Below the pieces are notes generated by a model. That model was given only the letters and a program-made list of their open reading frames with translations. It was not told the DNA's origin and ran no database searches. A stretch of DNA of 64,000 nt from Methylocystis heyeri (lineage in GTDB: Bacteria; Pseudomonadota; Alphaproteobacteria; Rhizobiales; Beijerinckiaceae), in contig NZ_CP046052.1 in assembly GCF_004802635.2 (NCBI RefSeq), positions 4,146,001 through 4,210,000 on the forward strand. Direction: 5' to 3'. Below are positions 20,337 through 27,851 of this stretch, piece after piece (the stretch's first letter is position 1; each line of letters begins with the position of its first letter). Made by a program: the position numbers and the translations under genes.

Positions 20337-21569
20337 TCAGCCGGCGTCGAGCCCATAGAGCGTGTGCAGCGTCCGGACGGCGAGTTCGGTGTAGGCCGCG
20401 TCGATCAGAACCGAGAATTTGATTTCCGAGGTGGTGATGGCCCGGATGTTGATTCCCTTGTCGGCGAGGGCGCGAAAACCCTGCGCCGCGACGCCGGCGT
20501 GGCTGCGCATGCCGACCCCGATCGCCGAGACCTTGGCGACGTCTCTCGCGCCCGATATCGAGGCGAAGCCGACGCCGTTTTTGCCCTGCTCCAGCAATGC
20601 CCGGGCGCGGTCGTAATCCGCCGCGCCGACCGTGAAGGTCATGTCGGTCATGTTGTCTTCGGAGACGGTCTGGACGATCATGTCCACATTGATGCCGGCC
20701 TCCGCCAGCGGCATGAAGACCGCGGCCGCGACGCCGGGCTTGTCGGCCACGCGCCGCAAGGTGATCTGCGCTTCGTCGCGAGAGAAGGCGATGCCTGTGA
20801 CGACCTGGGCTTCCAAAATATCCTCCTCTTTGCAGATAAGCGTGCCGCTGCGGGGATTTTCCGGGTCGTCGAAGGAGGAGCGCACATAGGTCGGCACGTC
20901 GTGCACCAGCGCCACCTCGACCGACCGCACCTGCAGAACCTTGGCGCCCAGCGACGCCATCTCCAGCATTTCCTCGAAGGCCACTTTTTCCATGCGCCGG
21001 GCCTTGGGCACTACGCGCGGATCGGTGGTGTAGACGCCGTCGACGTCGGTGTAGATGTCGCAGCGGTCCGCCCCGATGGCCGCAGCCAGGGCCACCGCGC
21101 TCGTGTCCGAGCCGCCGCGTCCCAGAGTGGTGATCCGGCCGGTGGGCGCATGTATTCCCTGGAAGCCCGCGACCACCGCGACCTCGCCGCGGGTGAAGCC
21201 GCCGAGAATCCCTTTCGCTTCGATATCCTGGATTCGCGCCGCGCCATGGGCGTCGTCGGTGAGGACGGGGATCTGCCATCCCTGCCAGGAGCGCGCCGAA
21301 ATGCCGATTTTCTGCAGCGCTATGGCGAGAAGACCGGCGGTCACCTGCTCGCCCGAGGCCACGACGGCGTCGTATTCGCGCATGTCGTGGAGCGGCGCCG
21401 CCTCCTTGCACCAGGCCACGAGCTCGTTGGTCTTGCCGGACATGGCGGACACCACCACCGCGACCTGATGACCCGCCTCCACCTCGCGTTTGACGTGGCG
21501 TGCGACATTATGAATCCGCTCGACCGTGGCGACCGAGGTGCCGCCGAATTTCATCACCAGACGGGACAT
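20337..21569 (-). CDS. lysC: aspartate kinase
   Basis: A 410-residue aspartokinase catalysing the first step of the aspartate family (lysine, methionine, threonine, diaminopimelate). The kinase core opens MSRLVMKFGGTSVATVERI, continues VVSAMSGKTNELV and carries TLGRGGSDTSAVALAAAIGA, all hallmark blocks. The C-terminal third contains two ACT regulatory domains, visible as TLRRVADKPGVAAAVFMPLAEAGIN and SAIGVGMRSHAGVAAQGFRALADKG. The length and ACT pair place it with the monofunctional, feedback-regulated LysC of Gram-negative and Gram-positive bacteria. The ATG at 21569 matches the family start; the open frame upstream is non-homologous. The 308 bases between it and the divergent ubiG must hold both promoters. 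Confidence 0.97.
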   Translation of the reverse strand: MSRLVMKFGGTSVATVERIHNVARHVKREVEAGHQVAVVVSAMSGKTNELVAWCKEAAPLHDMREYDAVVASGEQVTAGLLAIALQKIGISARSWQGWQIPVLTDDAHGAARIQDIEAKGILGGFTRGEVAVVAGFQGIHAPTGRITTLGRGGSDTSAVALAAAIGADRCDIYTDVDGVYTTDPRVVPKARRMEKVAFEEMLEMASLGAKVLQVRSVEVALVHDVPTYVRSSFDDPENPRSGTLICKEEDILEAQVVTGIAFSRDEAQITLRRVADKPGVAAAVFMPLAEAGINVDMIVQTVSEDNMTDMTFTVGAADYDRARALLEQGKNGVGFASISGARDVAKVSAIGVGMRSHAGVAAQGFRALADKGINIRAITTSEIKFSVLIDAAYTELAVRTLHTLYGLDAG

Positions 21570-21877
21570 TACGAAACCAGGAGAAGGTGAGAGACCATGC
21601 CGATGGCGGATCAGGGCGCGCCGGCGACACGACGGCAAAAGCCTGTCGACTTTTGCGGCGCCGCGCTCCGCCGCTCGCCTCTGGCCGAAGGCCGCGCTAT
21701 ATGTTACCGCGAGGTCGCCGGTGTCAACGTCGACCTTGGCCAGGAAGCCGCCGACATCGCGCATCGTTCTCATCCGACCGGTTCCCGCTCTGTTTGCTGC
21801 GGCGCTGACAATCATGGCGCGCCGGCGGCGTTCCCGCGGAAAAAAGCCTTCGCGTCAGGCTGCATCAAGAGGTTCTC

Positions 21878-22633
21878 GTGCCCCATAACGCCCGTCCCAC
21901 GTCCCCCAGCGTCAATCGCGACGACGTCGAACGCTTCAACCGGCTCGGAGACCTGTGGTGGGACGCGGGCGGCAAGATGGGGATTCTGCATAAGATCAAC
22001 CCGGTGCGGGTCGACTACATTCGTGACCTCGCCGTGCGCCATCTTCATCGCGACCGCTACGCCGAACCCCCTCTGGAGGGGGTGACCGTCGCGGACATCG
22101 GCTGCGGCGGCGGAATTTTATCCGAGTCGCTCGCCGGGCTGGGCGCAAGGGTGACGGGCGTGGATCCGGCTCCCAACAATATCGAGGTCGCGCGCAGGCA
22201 CGCCGAGAAATCGGGACTGAGCATCGATTACCGGAACACGACGGCCGAAGCTCTCGCCGCAACCGGAGCGCAATTCGACATCGTCGCGGCGCTGGAGGTG
22301 ATCGAGCATGTCGAGGGCCAGAGGGCTTTTGTCGCGATGCTTTCCGGGCTGGTGAAGCCCGGCGGGCTGCTTTTTCTGGCGACGATCGATCGCACCATGA
22401 AGAGCTACGCGCTCGCGATCGTCGGGGCCGAATATGTCCTCGGCTGGGTGCCCAGAGGCACGCATGATCACGATAAATTCGTCCGGCCGGATGAGCTGTC
22501 GGGCTGGGTGCGGCGCGCCGGCATGCGCGAGATCGACCGCGCCGGGATGAGTTTCCAGCCCCTGTCGCGCTCCTGGGCCAGGAGCCGCGACACCGATGTC
22601 AACTATCTGATGGCGGCCAAGAAGGATCTTTAA
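21878..22633 (+). CDS. ubiG: ubiquinone biosynthesis O-methyltransferase
   Basis: UbiG performs both SAM-dependent O-methylations of ubiquinone synthesis. The protein (251 residues) begins with SVNRDDVERFNRLGDLWWD and GKMGILHKINPVRVDYI, typical UbiG N-terminal blocks. The Rossmann core has motif I VADIGCGGGILSE, GVDPAPNNIEVARRHA, and IVAALEVIEHVE. The C-terminal part has WVPRGTHDHDKFVRPDEL, another family marker. The start is GTG at 21878, supported by AGAGG a few bases upstream. It is divergent from lysC, an arrangement seen in several alphaproteobacteria. Confidence 0.96.
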   Translation: MPHNARPTSPSVNRDDVERFNRLGDLWWDAGGKMGILHKINPVRVDYIRDLAVRHLHRDRYAEPPLEGVTVADIGCGGGILSESLAGLGARVTGVDPAPNNIEVARRHAEKSGLSIDYRNTTAEALAATGAQFDIVAALEVIEHVEGQRAFVAMLSGLVKPGGLLFLATIDRTMKSYALAIVGAEYVLGWVPRGTHDHDKFVRPDELSGWVRRAGMREIDRAGMSFQPLSRSWARSRDTDVNYLMAAKKDL

Positions 22634-22709
22634 AAAAACCGCTGTTTCCTTCGTCCTTCCGCCTCCTTCCTCTCTTGTTCGAACGCCAGCTGAGCGATAG
22701 AATTTACAG

Positions 22710-23384
22710 ATGACGCGCGAAACCTCGTTTAAGCCGGCGCGCTGCGGCCTTTTCAGCAGCGTCGTCGTCGCAGCCCTCGGCGCAGCCTTGTGTTTGGGCG
22801 GCGCTCCTGCCTTGGCCAAGAGCAAGCCCGCGGCGAAGGACGCCGGCGCCGCGAGCGAAAGCCCTGCCGATGCGCCCGCAGATTCCCACGGCAAAGCCGA
22901 TTCCCACGGTAAAAAGGGCGCCGGCAAGAAAAACGGCCATGACGCCGCCGCAAAGCCCGAGCTTCTCGGGAGCTTCGGCGACTGGAACGCTTTTTCGGTG
23001 CAGGGAAAGACCTGCTACGCGCTCGGCTCGCCCAAGGAGCGCCAGCCCAAGGCGAAGCTCAAGGACTCCCAGGCCTATGTCTTCATTTCCACCCGCCCCG
23101 GCGAGGGCGTGAAAAACGAAGTCGCGGTCAATCTCGGCTACCCCACCAAGGACAATGGCAGCGCCGTCGCCGACGTGGACGGCGACACTTTCGATCTCGT
23201 GACCAAAGGCAACAACGCCTGGGTGAAAAACACCGCCAAGGAAAAAGAATTCGTCGAGACGCTGAAGAGCGGGTCCAAGCTGGTCGTGAAGGCGTCTTCC
23301 GCCAAAGGCTCGGCGACGACCGACACCTATTCGCTCAAGGGGCTCTCGGAGGCTTTGACGCGCGTTCAGCAGGAATGCAAATAG
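22710..23384 (+). CDS. IalB-like (invasion-associated locus B) exported protein
   Basis: A 224-residue secreted protein. It has a signal peptide (LFSSVVVAALGAALCLGGAPALA), a low-complexity linker rich in Lys, Ala and His (about residues 32-80), and a C-terminal domain with the IalB pattern: FGDWNAFSVQGKTCYALGSPK, AYVFISTRPGEGVKNEV, LVTKGNNAWVKN and a final cysteine (VQQEC) that probably pairs with the one in KTCYA. IalB proteins are periplasmic and widespread in Rhizobiales; the name comes from Bartonella invasion, but in free-living bacteria the role is undefined. The linker is longer than usual. Confidence 0.85.
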   Translation: MTRETSFKPARCGLFSSVVVAALGAALCLGGAPALAKSKPAAKDAGAASESPADAPADSHGKADSHGKKGAGKKNGHDAAAKPELLGSFGDWNAFSVQGKTCYALGSPKERQPKAKLKDSQAYVFISTRPGEGVKNEVAVNLGYPTKDNGSAVADVDGDTFDLVTKGNNAWVKNTAKEKEFVETLKSGSKLVVKASSAKGSATTDTYSLKGLSEALTRVQQECK

Positions 23385-23449
23385 CCGCGGCGCGGCTCGT
23401 TCCGCCGAGGTCGCTTCGCTTCCTGTGAAATTTCACCGTCGGCGTGCTT

Positions 23450-24136
23450 TCATTCCGTTCCCTCGGGCAGGATCGATTCGGCGCGCCATTCCGTCGCACC
23501 GGCGGATGTCGCATCATAGACGGCGGCCCCGATCGCTTCGCCGAGATCGGTGTGGAGGCCGACGCAGCTTTCCGGCCTGTCGCCTTTCGGCGCAGCGACA
23601 ATGATGCAATCGGTTCCCGTGCCCGTCGCCGGAGCCGTATCGCGCCGGTCGCAACTCTCCATCACCGCCGCGGTTCGCGCCTGGGTCGCAATGGACACGG
23701 CTTCGATGAAGGCGCCTTTGGAGAGCGGGCGAGAGCTGTGAATCAGCGTATTGATCGTCCCGAAGGCGTGAGCCTGGCTCCTGCGGCGCCTTCCCACCCT
23801 CTCTGCGTTTGAAAGGCCGACAGTGGCGACGCAGGTGGCGCCGGCCCCGCCGATGACGGACTGCGCGATATGATGACGCCGGATATCTCGCGAAGTCATG
23901 AATGCGGCGGCCCCGCCCAGCGCCTCCGCCGCGAGCCTCTCTCTCAGAAAGACGACCGGGTCTATGTCGATGGGCAAATCCCTGTCGTGGACTTCGAGCC
24001 AAACGATTTCTCGCGTGGACCCGAAGCCGGGCGCGAGGATCGACCATCCCACCGTATCGACGGGTTCGTCGAACCGGACGACGAGAAGAGGCGGCGCGAG
24101 GTCGAGCCTGAATGGCAGTCCTATGGGCTGGCGCAC
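23450..24136 (-). CDS. cbiZ: adenosylcobinamide amidohydrolase (CbiZ)
   Basis: CbiZ hydrolyses adenosylcobinamide to adenosylcobyric acid, letting a cell reuse scavenged corrinoids. Family signatures are visible: REIVWLEVHD, AFMTSRDIRRH, VGLSNAERVG, FGTINTLIHSSRPLSKGAFIE, ATQARTAAVMESC and the near-invariant ATGTGTDCIIVAAP. The best start is GTG at 24136 (GGAAAA eight bases upstream), giving 228 residues and the usual ~20 residues before the first strand; a TTG at 24193 extends it. It is the last gene of an operon headed by a cobalamin riboswitch (27500-27690), which fits the function well. No cobinamide kinase or lower-ligand genes are in the window. Confidence 0.9.
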   Translation of the reverse strand: MRQPIGLPFRLDLAPPLLVVRFDEPVDTVGWSILAPGFGSTREIVWLEVHDRDLPIDIDPVVFLRERLAAEALGGAAAFMTSRDIRRHHIAQSVIGGAGATCVATVGLSNAERVGRRRRSQAHAFGTINTLIHSSRPLSKGAFIEAVSIATQARTAAVMESCDRRDTAPATGTGTDCIIVAAPKGDRPESCVGLHTDLGEAIGAAVYDATSAGATEWRAESILPEGTE

Positions 24137-24199
24137 TGAAGTTTTCCGGGTGAGGATCGACGAGCCGGCGGCCGGCTCGCCGCATGTTTGCAATTTTCT

Positions 24200-24751
24200 T
24201 CAGGCGTGGCGCGCCGAGAGGCTCGAGGCGCGCTTTCTTCTCAGGCTCGTCGAGGAGGCGATCGACTTCAGAGCCGACAAGCCGCCGAAGGCGCAGGCGT
24301 TGATGAGCAGAATGCGAGTCGCGCCGAGAAAGTCGACGTGTTCGAGCAAACCCAGTCCCGCATCGATCAGCAACAGGGAGCCTTCATAGGCGACGAAGGC
24401 CGCGACGAACGCAGCGCTGAGGCCGGCGACGCCAGATATGCGACGCGCTGCGAGTCCCGCCGCTTCGCAGGAAATAAGGGCGATCGCGCCGAGCGCGGCG
24501 CCCCAGGCGAGCGTTTCGCCGTCGATCGGATAATGCAGGAAAGCAAAGCCCGCCGCCTGGTTCGCGAGCCATGCGGCGCCGGTCGCCAATAGCGCTGTGC
24601 GGCGGTCGAAGGACATGGCGGAAATCGCCGCGAAAGCGGCCAGAGGAACCGCGCAGGCGAAGCCGAGCGTGAACAGCGCGCCAATGACGGCGAGCGCAGC
24701 GATCGATAGCGTGGTTCGGGAAACAGGAGAAGAAAAGTCTGATGCAGTCAC
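24200..24751 (-). CDS. small polytopic membrane protein in the B12 operon
   Basis: A 183-residue protein with about five or six hydrophobic helices (for example SIAALAVIGALFTLGFACAV, LAWGAALGAIALISCEAAGL and LSAAFVAAFVAYEGSLLLID) and a basic C-terminus. The GTG at 24751 is preferred since AAGGAG lies nine bases upstream; earlier codons in the frame give an unlikely Arg-rich leader. It sits between a TonB-dependent receptor and cbiZ, all behind one cobalamin riboswitch, so a role in moving a corrinoid, cobalt or a precursor across the inner membrane is a reasonable inference. It lacks the sequence patterns of BtuC and of the HoxN/NiCoT His motif. No family is recognised with confidence. Confidence 0.78.
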   Translation of the reverse strand: MTASDFSSPVSRTTLSIAALAVIGALFTLGFACAVPLAAFAAISAMSFDRRTALLATGAAWLANQAAGFAFLHYPIDGETLAWGAALGAIALISCEAAGLAARRISGVAGLSAAFVAAFVAYEGSLLLIDAGLGLLEHVDFLGATRILLINACAFGGLSALKSIASSTSLRRKRASSLSARHA

Positions 24752-24863
24752 GGCAGGTCTCCTTCGGTTGAGGTGGCGTCGCCACCCTTTCTGTTCGACG
24801 TCCGCGCCTGTGGAGCGTTGACGACGAGAATTTGGCTCGCGCTCCGGCAGGCCGCGCATCAGC

Positions 24864-27371
24864 TCAGAACGCCACTTTGATGGAGCCGCGGAAAGTCCGC
24901 GGCGCGCCGATCACGTTGAAGTTGTATGTCTGCATGCTCCAACCCGGAGTGAGCGGCTGGAAGAATTGCCCGTAGCCGTTGGGGTTGAAGGCGTCGAAGG
25001 AGGACGGAACCAGGCCGCCCGTCGTGAAGTAGGTTTTGTCGAAGAGGTTATCGACGTTGAGCTGCAGAGTGACTTTGTATTTGTCGTAGTTGAACCCGTA
25101 GGTTCCAAAAACCCCGACCAGCCCGTAGCTCGGCGCCGACGAGCCATAGATGTAGGAGCCGTCGTCGGCGTAGTGATGGAACGGAAGATAGCCCGTGTAG
25201 TCGTAGCGCGCGCCGAGCTTCAAGCCTTTCAGTTGGCCATCCCTGAATTCGTAGCTCGACGAGAGGGTCCCCGTGTTGCGCGGAACGAAGGGTAGCGGCG
25301 AACCAATGGGTGCGACATTGACGTTGAAGGGCATCGACCTGGTCGCAATGGCGTCGATGTTGGCGTAGGCCAGATTCACGTTCCAGCCGGGCAGCGGCTC
25401 GCCCTGAATTTCGAGTTCCGGTCCCTGTGATCGTCCTTCGCCGATGAGCAGCACGGAATTGAAATTGTGCGGAACGCCGACGGGAATGTTGGTCTTGACG
25501 AGATGATAATAGTCGGCCGTGACTTGAAGCCTGTCGTTCAGCAATGAAAGCTTGAGTCCCGCCTCCTCCTGCACGCCGGCGCTCGGCGGCGTCGGTTGGT
25601 CCGTGCCGTAGACCAATTGGCCATTGTAGTTCGGGCTGTAGGATTCCGAGTAGCTACCATAGAAGCTGATCCATTCGAGCGGCCGCCACAGCAGCGCGGC
25701 GCGCGGCGTGATCCTGTGATCGAGGGACTGGCCTCTTTTGGCGATCGTGTCGAAGTTGCAGGGAACGCCGGTCCAGGGATACGCAAAGAGCCCGCAGGTC
25801 GAGGTATCGGCGGCGCCCGTCCGGCTGTTGATATATTGGTAGCGCGCCCCTCCCAGCACGTTGAAGCCATAGGGCAGCTTGATCTGATCCTGCAGATAGA
25901 CGCCGAGATTGTCGGCGTATTGTTCCGTGGCGTTGGACGGCGCCAGTCCATAGGGCAGGGGTGAAAGCCGGGTCGGCGGGCCCAGGAGGGCGATCGTTCC
26001 CGGATAGGCCGGCGCCTGACTGACGCCCCTGAAATTATAGCGGTAGTAATCGGCGCCGATCAGCAAGGCGTGACCGATCTGCTCGGTGGTATTGAAATGG
26101 CCAACCAGATTGACCGTGGTGGCATATTCCGCCTGTCTGTTGTCGGACGGATAAGAAGAATAATTCAGTAGGACCGAATTGGAGGGTGTATAGCAAGAAC
26201 CGACGTACCGTGGATTGGTGATGCAATCTTGGATGTTGGTCGAGCCGCCGATATCCTGCCAGTTGTTGCGCAAGAGCTGCATGAAGGCGGTCTGCTGGAT
26301 CGACCAGTCCTTGTCGAAGGCGTGACGCCACGTAAGCTCGGTGAGGCTCTGCTCCTGCGTGTAGGGCGATGGTGGTCCGAAGTTCACGCTGCGCCCGAGC
26401 CACAGCGGGATGACGTTGTTGTAATAGGGAATGAAATACTGGTCCTGGTTCAGATTGTTTCGTTGGTATTGCTCCGATACCCTGATCCAGGTGTCGGCGT
26501 CGACGTTCCAGCGGAAGGTCGGGTTGACCATCCAATTCCTGCTGTAGTCGAACTGTCGGAAAGACCCGTCGTTCTCGTACGATCCGACGACGCGGTAAAG
26601 CATGCTCTTGTCTGGAGTTAGGGGTCCGGTGGCGTCGAGAGTGGTCCGGTAGGAGGCATAGCCGCCGATCTGCTGCTGGACCGAATATGCGGGCCGATCC
26701 AGCGGCTGCCTGGTGTTGAGATTGACGATGCCCCCGGGCTCCACGGCGCCGTAAAGGACGGCGGCAGGACCTTTCAGCACTTCGATGTTCTCGACATTCG
26801 CCAGCTCGGCGCCGCCCGGGCCGGCGAAGGCGGTCCCGAAGCTGTCGATTCTGAACCCGTCGCGGAAATAATTCTGCGTCGGGAAGCCTCGGATATTGAG
26901 CTTTGTGAAGGTATTTCCGAGCGCGGCGTTACCGCCGCCAGCTGTGTTGACGCCGCCGACATTGCGCAGCGCCTGATCGAGCGTCACGGCCTGCTGGTCT
27001 TCCAGCATCTGATGCGTGACGATCTTGGTCGCGACCGGCGTATCCATGACCGGCGCGTCGACCTTGGTCCCGACCGATTGGATCGGCGCGGCATAGGATT
27101 TGGGATCGTTGCAGACTCCGCCGGCGCAGAGCTGGCCGTTGTTGCCGGGGCCGATTTCCGCGCCGTAGCCGCCCGGGGCCGCCGAGGGGTCGGCAATCGG
27201 CTTTGCGGCCGAAGGGAGCGGCTTGGGCGCATCCACCTCGATCGCGGGAAGCCATTCCTGGCCATAGGCGGAGGGCGACAGGGAGGCTGATAAGATACAG
27301 GGCAGGATAGGCAGGCGACGCCGCGTGATGGCGCAAAATCCGCGTTTCGCGGATGGGGAGTTCTCGGGCAT
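24864..27371 (-). CDS. TonB-dependent outer-membrane receptor under B12 riboswitch control
   Basis: An 835-residue receptor. A signal peptide (LPILPCILSASLSPSAYG) precedes a long N-terminal extension with GQLCAGGVCNDPKSY. The plug domain follows: VTLDQALRNVGGV, LNIRGFPTQNYFRDGFRI, and NIEVLKGPAAVLYGAVEPGG with VNLNTRQP. The 22-stranded barrel ends IGAPRTFRGSIKVAF, with terminal Phe. In these blocks it resembles ferrichrome/ferrioxamine-type siderophore receptors (FhuA/FpvA clade) more than BtuB, which is about 600 residues. The cobalamin riboswitch 130 bases upstream and cbiZ downstream point to a corrinoid as substrate (inference). The ATG at 27371 has a poor ribosome site, consistent with riboswitch-dependent translation. 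Confidence 0.93.
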   Translation of the reverse strand: MPENSPSAKRGFCAITRRRLPILPCILSASLSPSAYGQEWLPAIEVDAPKPLPSAAKPIADPSAAPGGYGAEIGPGNNGQLCAGGVCNDPKSYAAPIQSVGTKVDAPVMDTPVATKIVTHQMLEDQQAVTLDQALRNVGGVNTAGGGNAALGNTFTKLNIRGFPTQNYFRDGFRIDSFGTAFAGPGGAELANVENIEVLKGPAAVLYGAVEPGGIVNLNTRQPLDRPAYSVQQQIGGYASYRTTLDATGPLTPDKSMLYRVVGSYENDGSFRQFDYSRNWMVNPTFRWNVDADTWIRVSEQYQRNNLNQDQYFIPYYNNVIPLWLGRSVNFGPPSPYTQEQSLTELTWRHAFDKDWSIQQTAFMQLLRNNWQDIGGSTNIQDCITNPRYVGSCYTPSNSVLLNYSSYPSDNRQAEYATTVNLVGHFNTTEQIGHALLIGADYYRYNFRGVSQAPAYPGTIALLGPPTRLSPLPYGLAPSNATEQYADNLGVYLQDQIKLPYGFNVLGGARYQYINSRTGAADTSTCGLFAYPWTGVPCNFDTIAKRGQSLDHRITPRAALLWRPLEWISFYGSYSESYSPNYNGQLVYGTDQPTPPSAGVQEEAGLKLSLLNDRLQVTADYYHLVKTNIPVGVPHNFNSVLLIGEGRSQGPELEIQGEPLPGWNVNLAYANIDAIATRSMPFNVNVAPIGSPLPFVPRNTGTLSSSYEFRDGQLKGLKLGARYDYTGYLPFHHYADDGSYIYGSSAPSYGLVGVFGTYGFNYDKYKVTLQLNVDNLFDKTYFTTGGLVPSSFDAFNPNGYGQFFQPLTPGWSMQTYNFNVIGAPRTFRGSIKVAF

Positions 27372-27499
27372 GGAAATTCGCAGCAGGCGTGGGCCGTCAC
27401 TGCGAAAGGTCTTGGCCTGTCATATTCGCGCTGAAAGCGCGCTACGACAGTTTTGGACCGCCTCGGTGCACCCCGCCCGACGCTATCGCGCGTGACCAC

Positions 27500-27690
27500 G
27501 AACGATGGCAGGTCTCCTGGCTCACGGGTCTTCGCCTCGGACCGCCTTCCCAGGGATGCCTCCCCAGTGGCTTACTGGCCCTTAGACTCGCCGCTTACAG
27601 TTGCGGGGGCAGCCCCGGCATTGCGCAAGTTGCGCGCACCGGGTTCCCTTTTGATCCCCGAGGGGAACCATCAGCGCAAATAAGGACGCA
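27500..27690 (-). promoter_or_regulatory. cobalamin (B12) riboswitch
   Basis: Read on the minus strand, the hallmark conserved blocks occur in order: GGGAACCCGGTG, GCCGGGGCTGCCCCCGCAAC followed by TGTAAGCGGCGAG, the GCCACTGGGGAGGCATCCCT arm, GGGAAGGCGG, and finally GTGAGCCAGGAGACCTGCCA at 27504-27523, the invariant B12-box end. It ends about 130 bases before the receptor start at 27371. Such elements shut down expression when adenosylcobalamin is abundant. The exact 5' boundary (27670-27690) is approximate. Confidence 0.96.
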
Positions 27691-27851
27691 GGCGCGGCGC
27701 CCTGTCAAGCTGCTTTGCAAAAGGAAATGCGAACTGCGGCTGTTCCAAAAAACGCTCATCGACCGGACGGAGGCGCCCGGTCGATGAGAAAGTCGCCACG
27801 AAACTCGAGGTTGGAGTGTCTTTTTCCGACGACTCCGTCGTTCGAGCAGCC

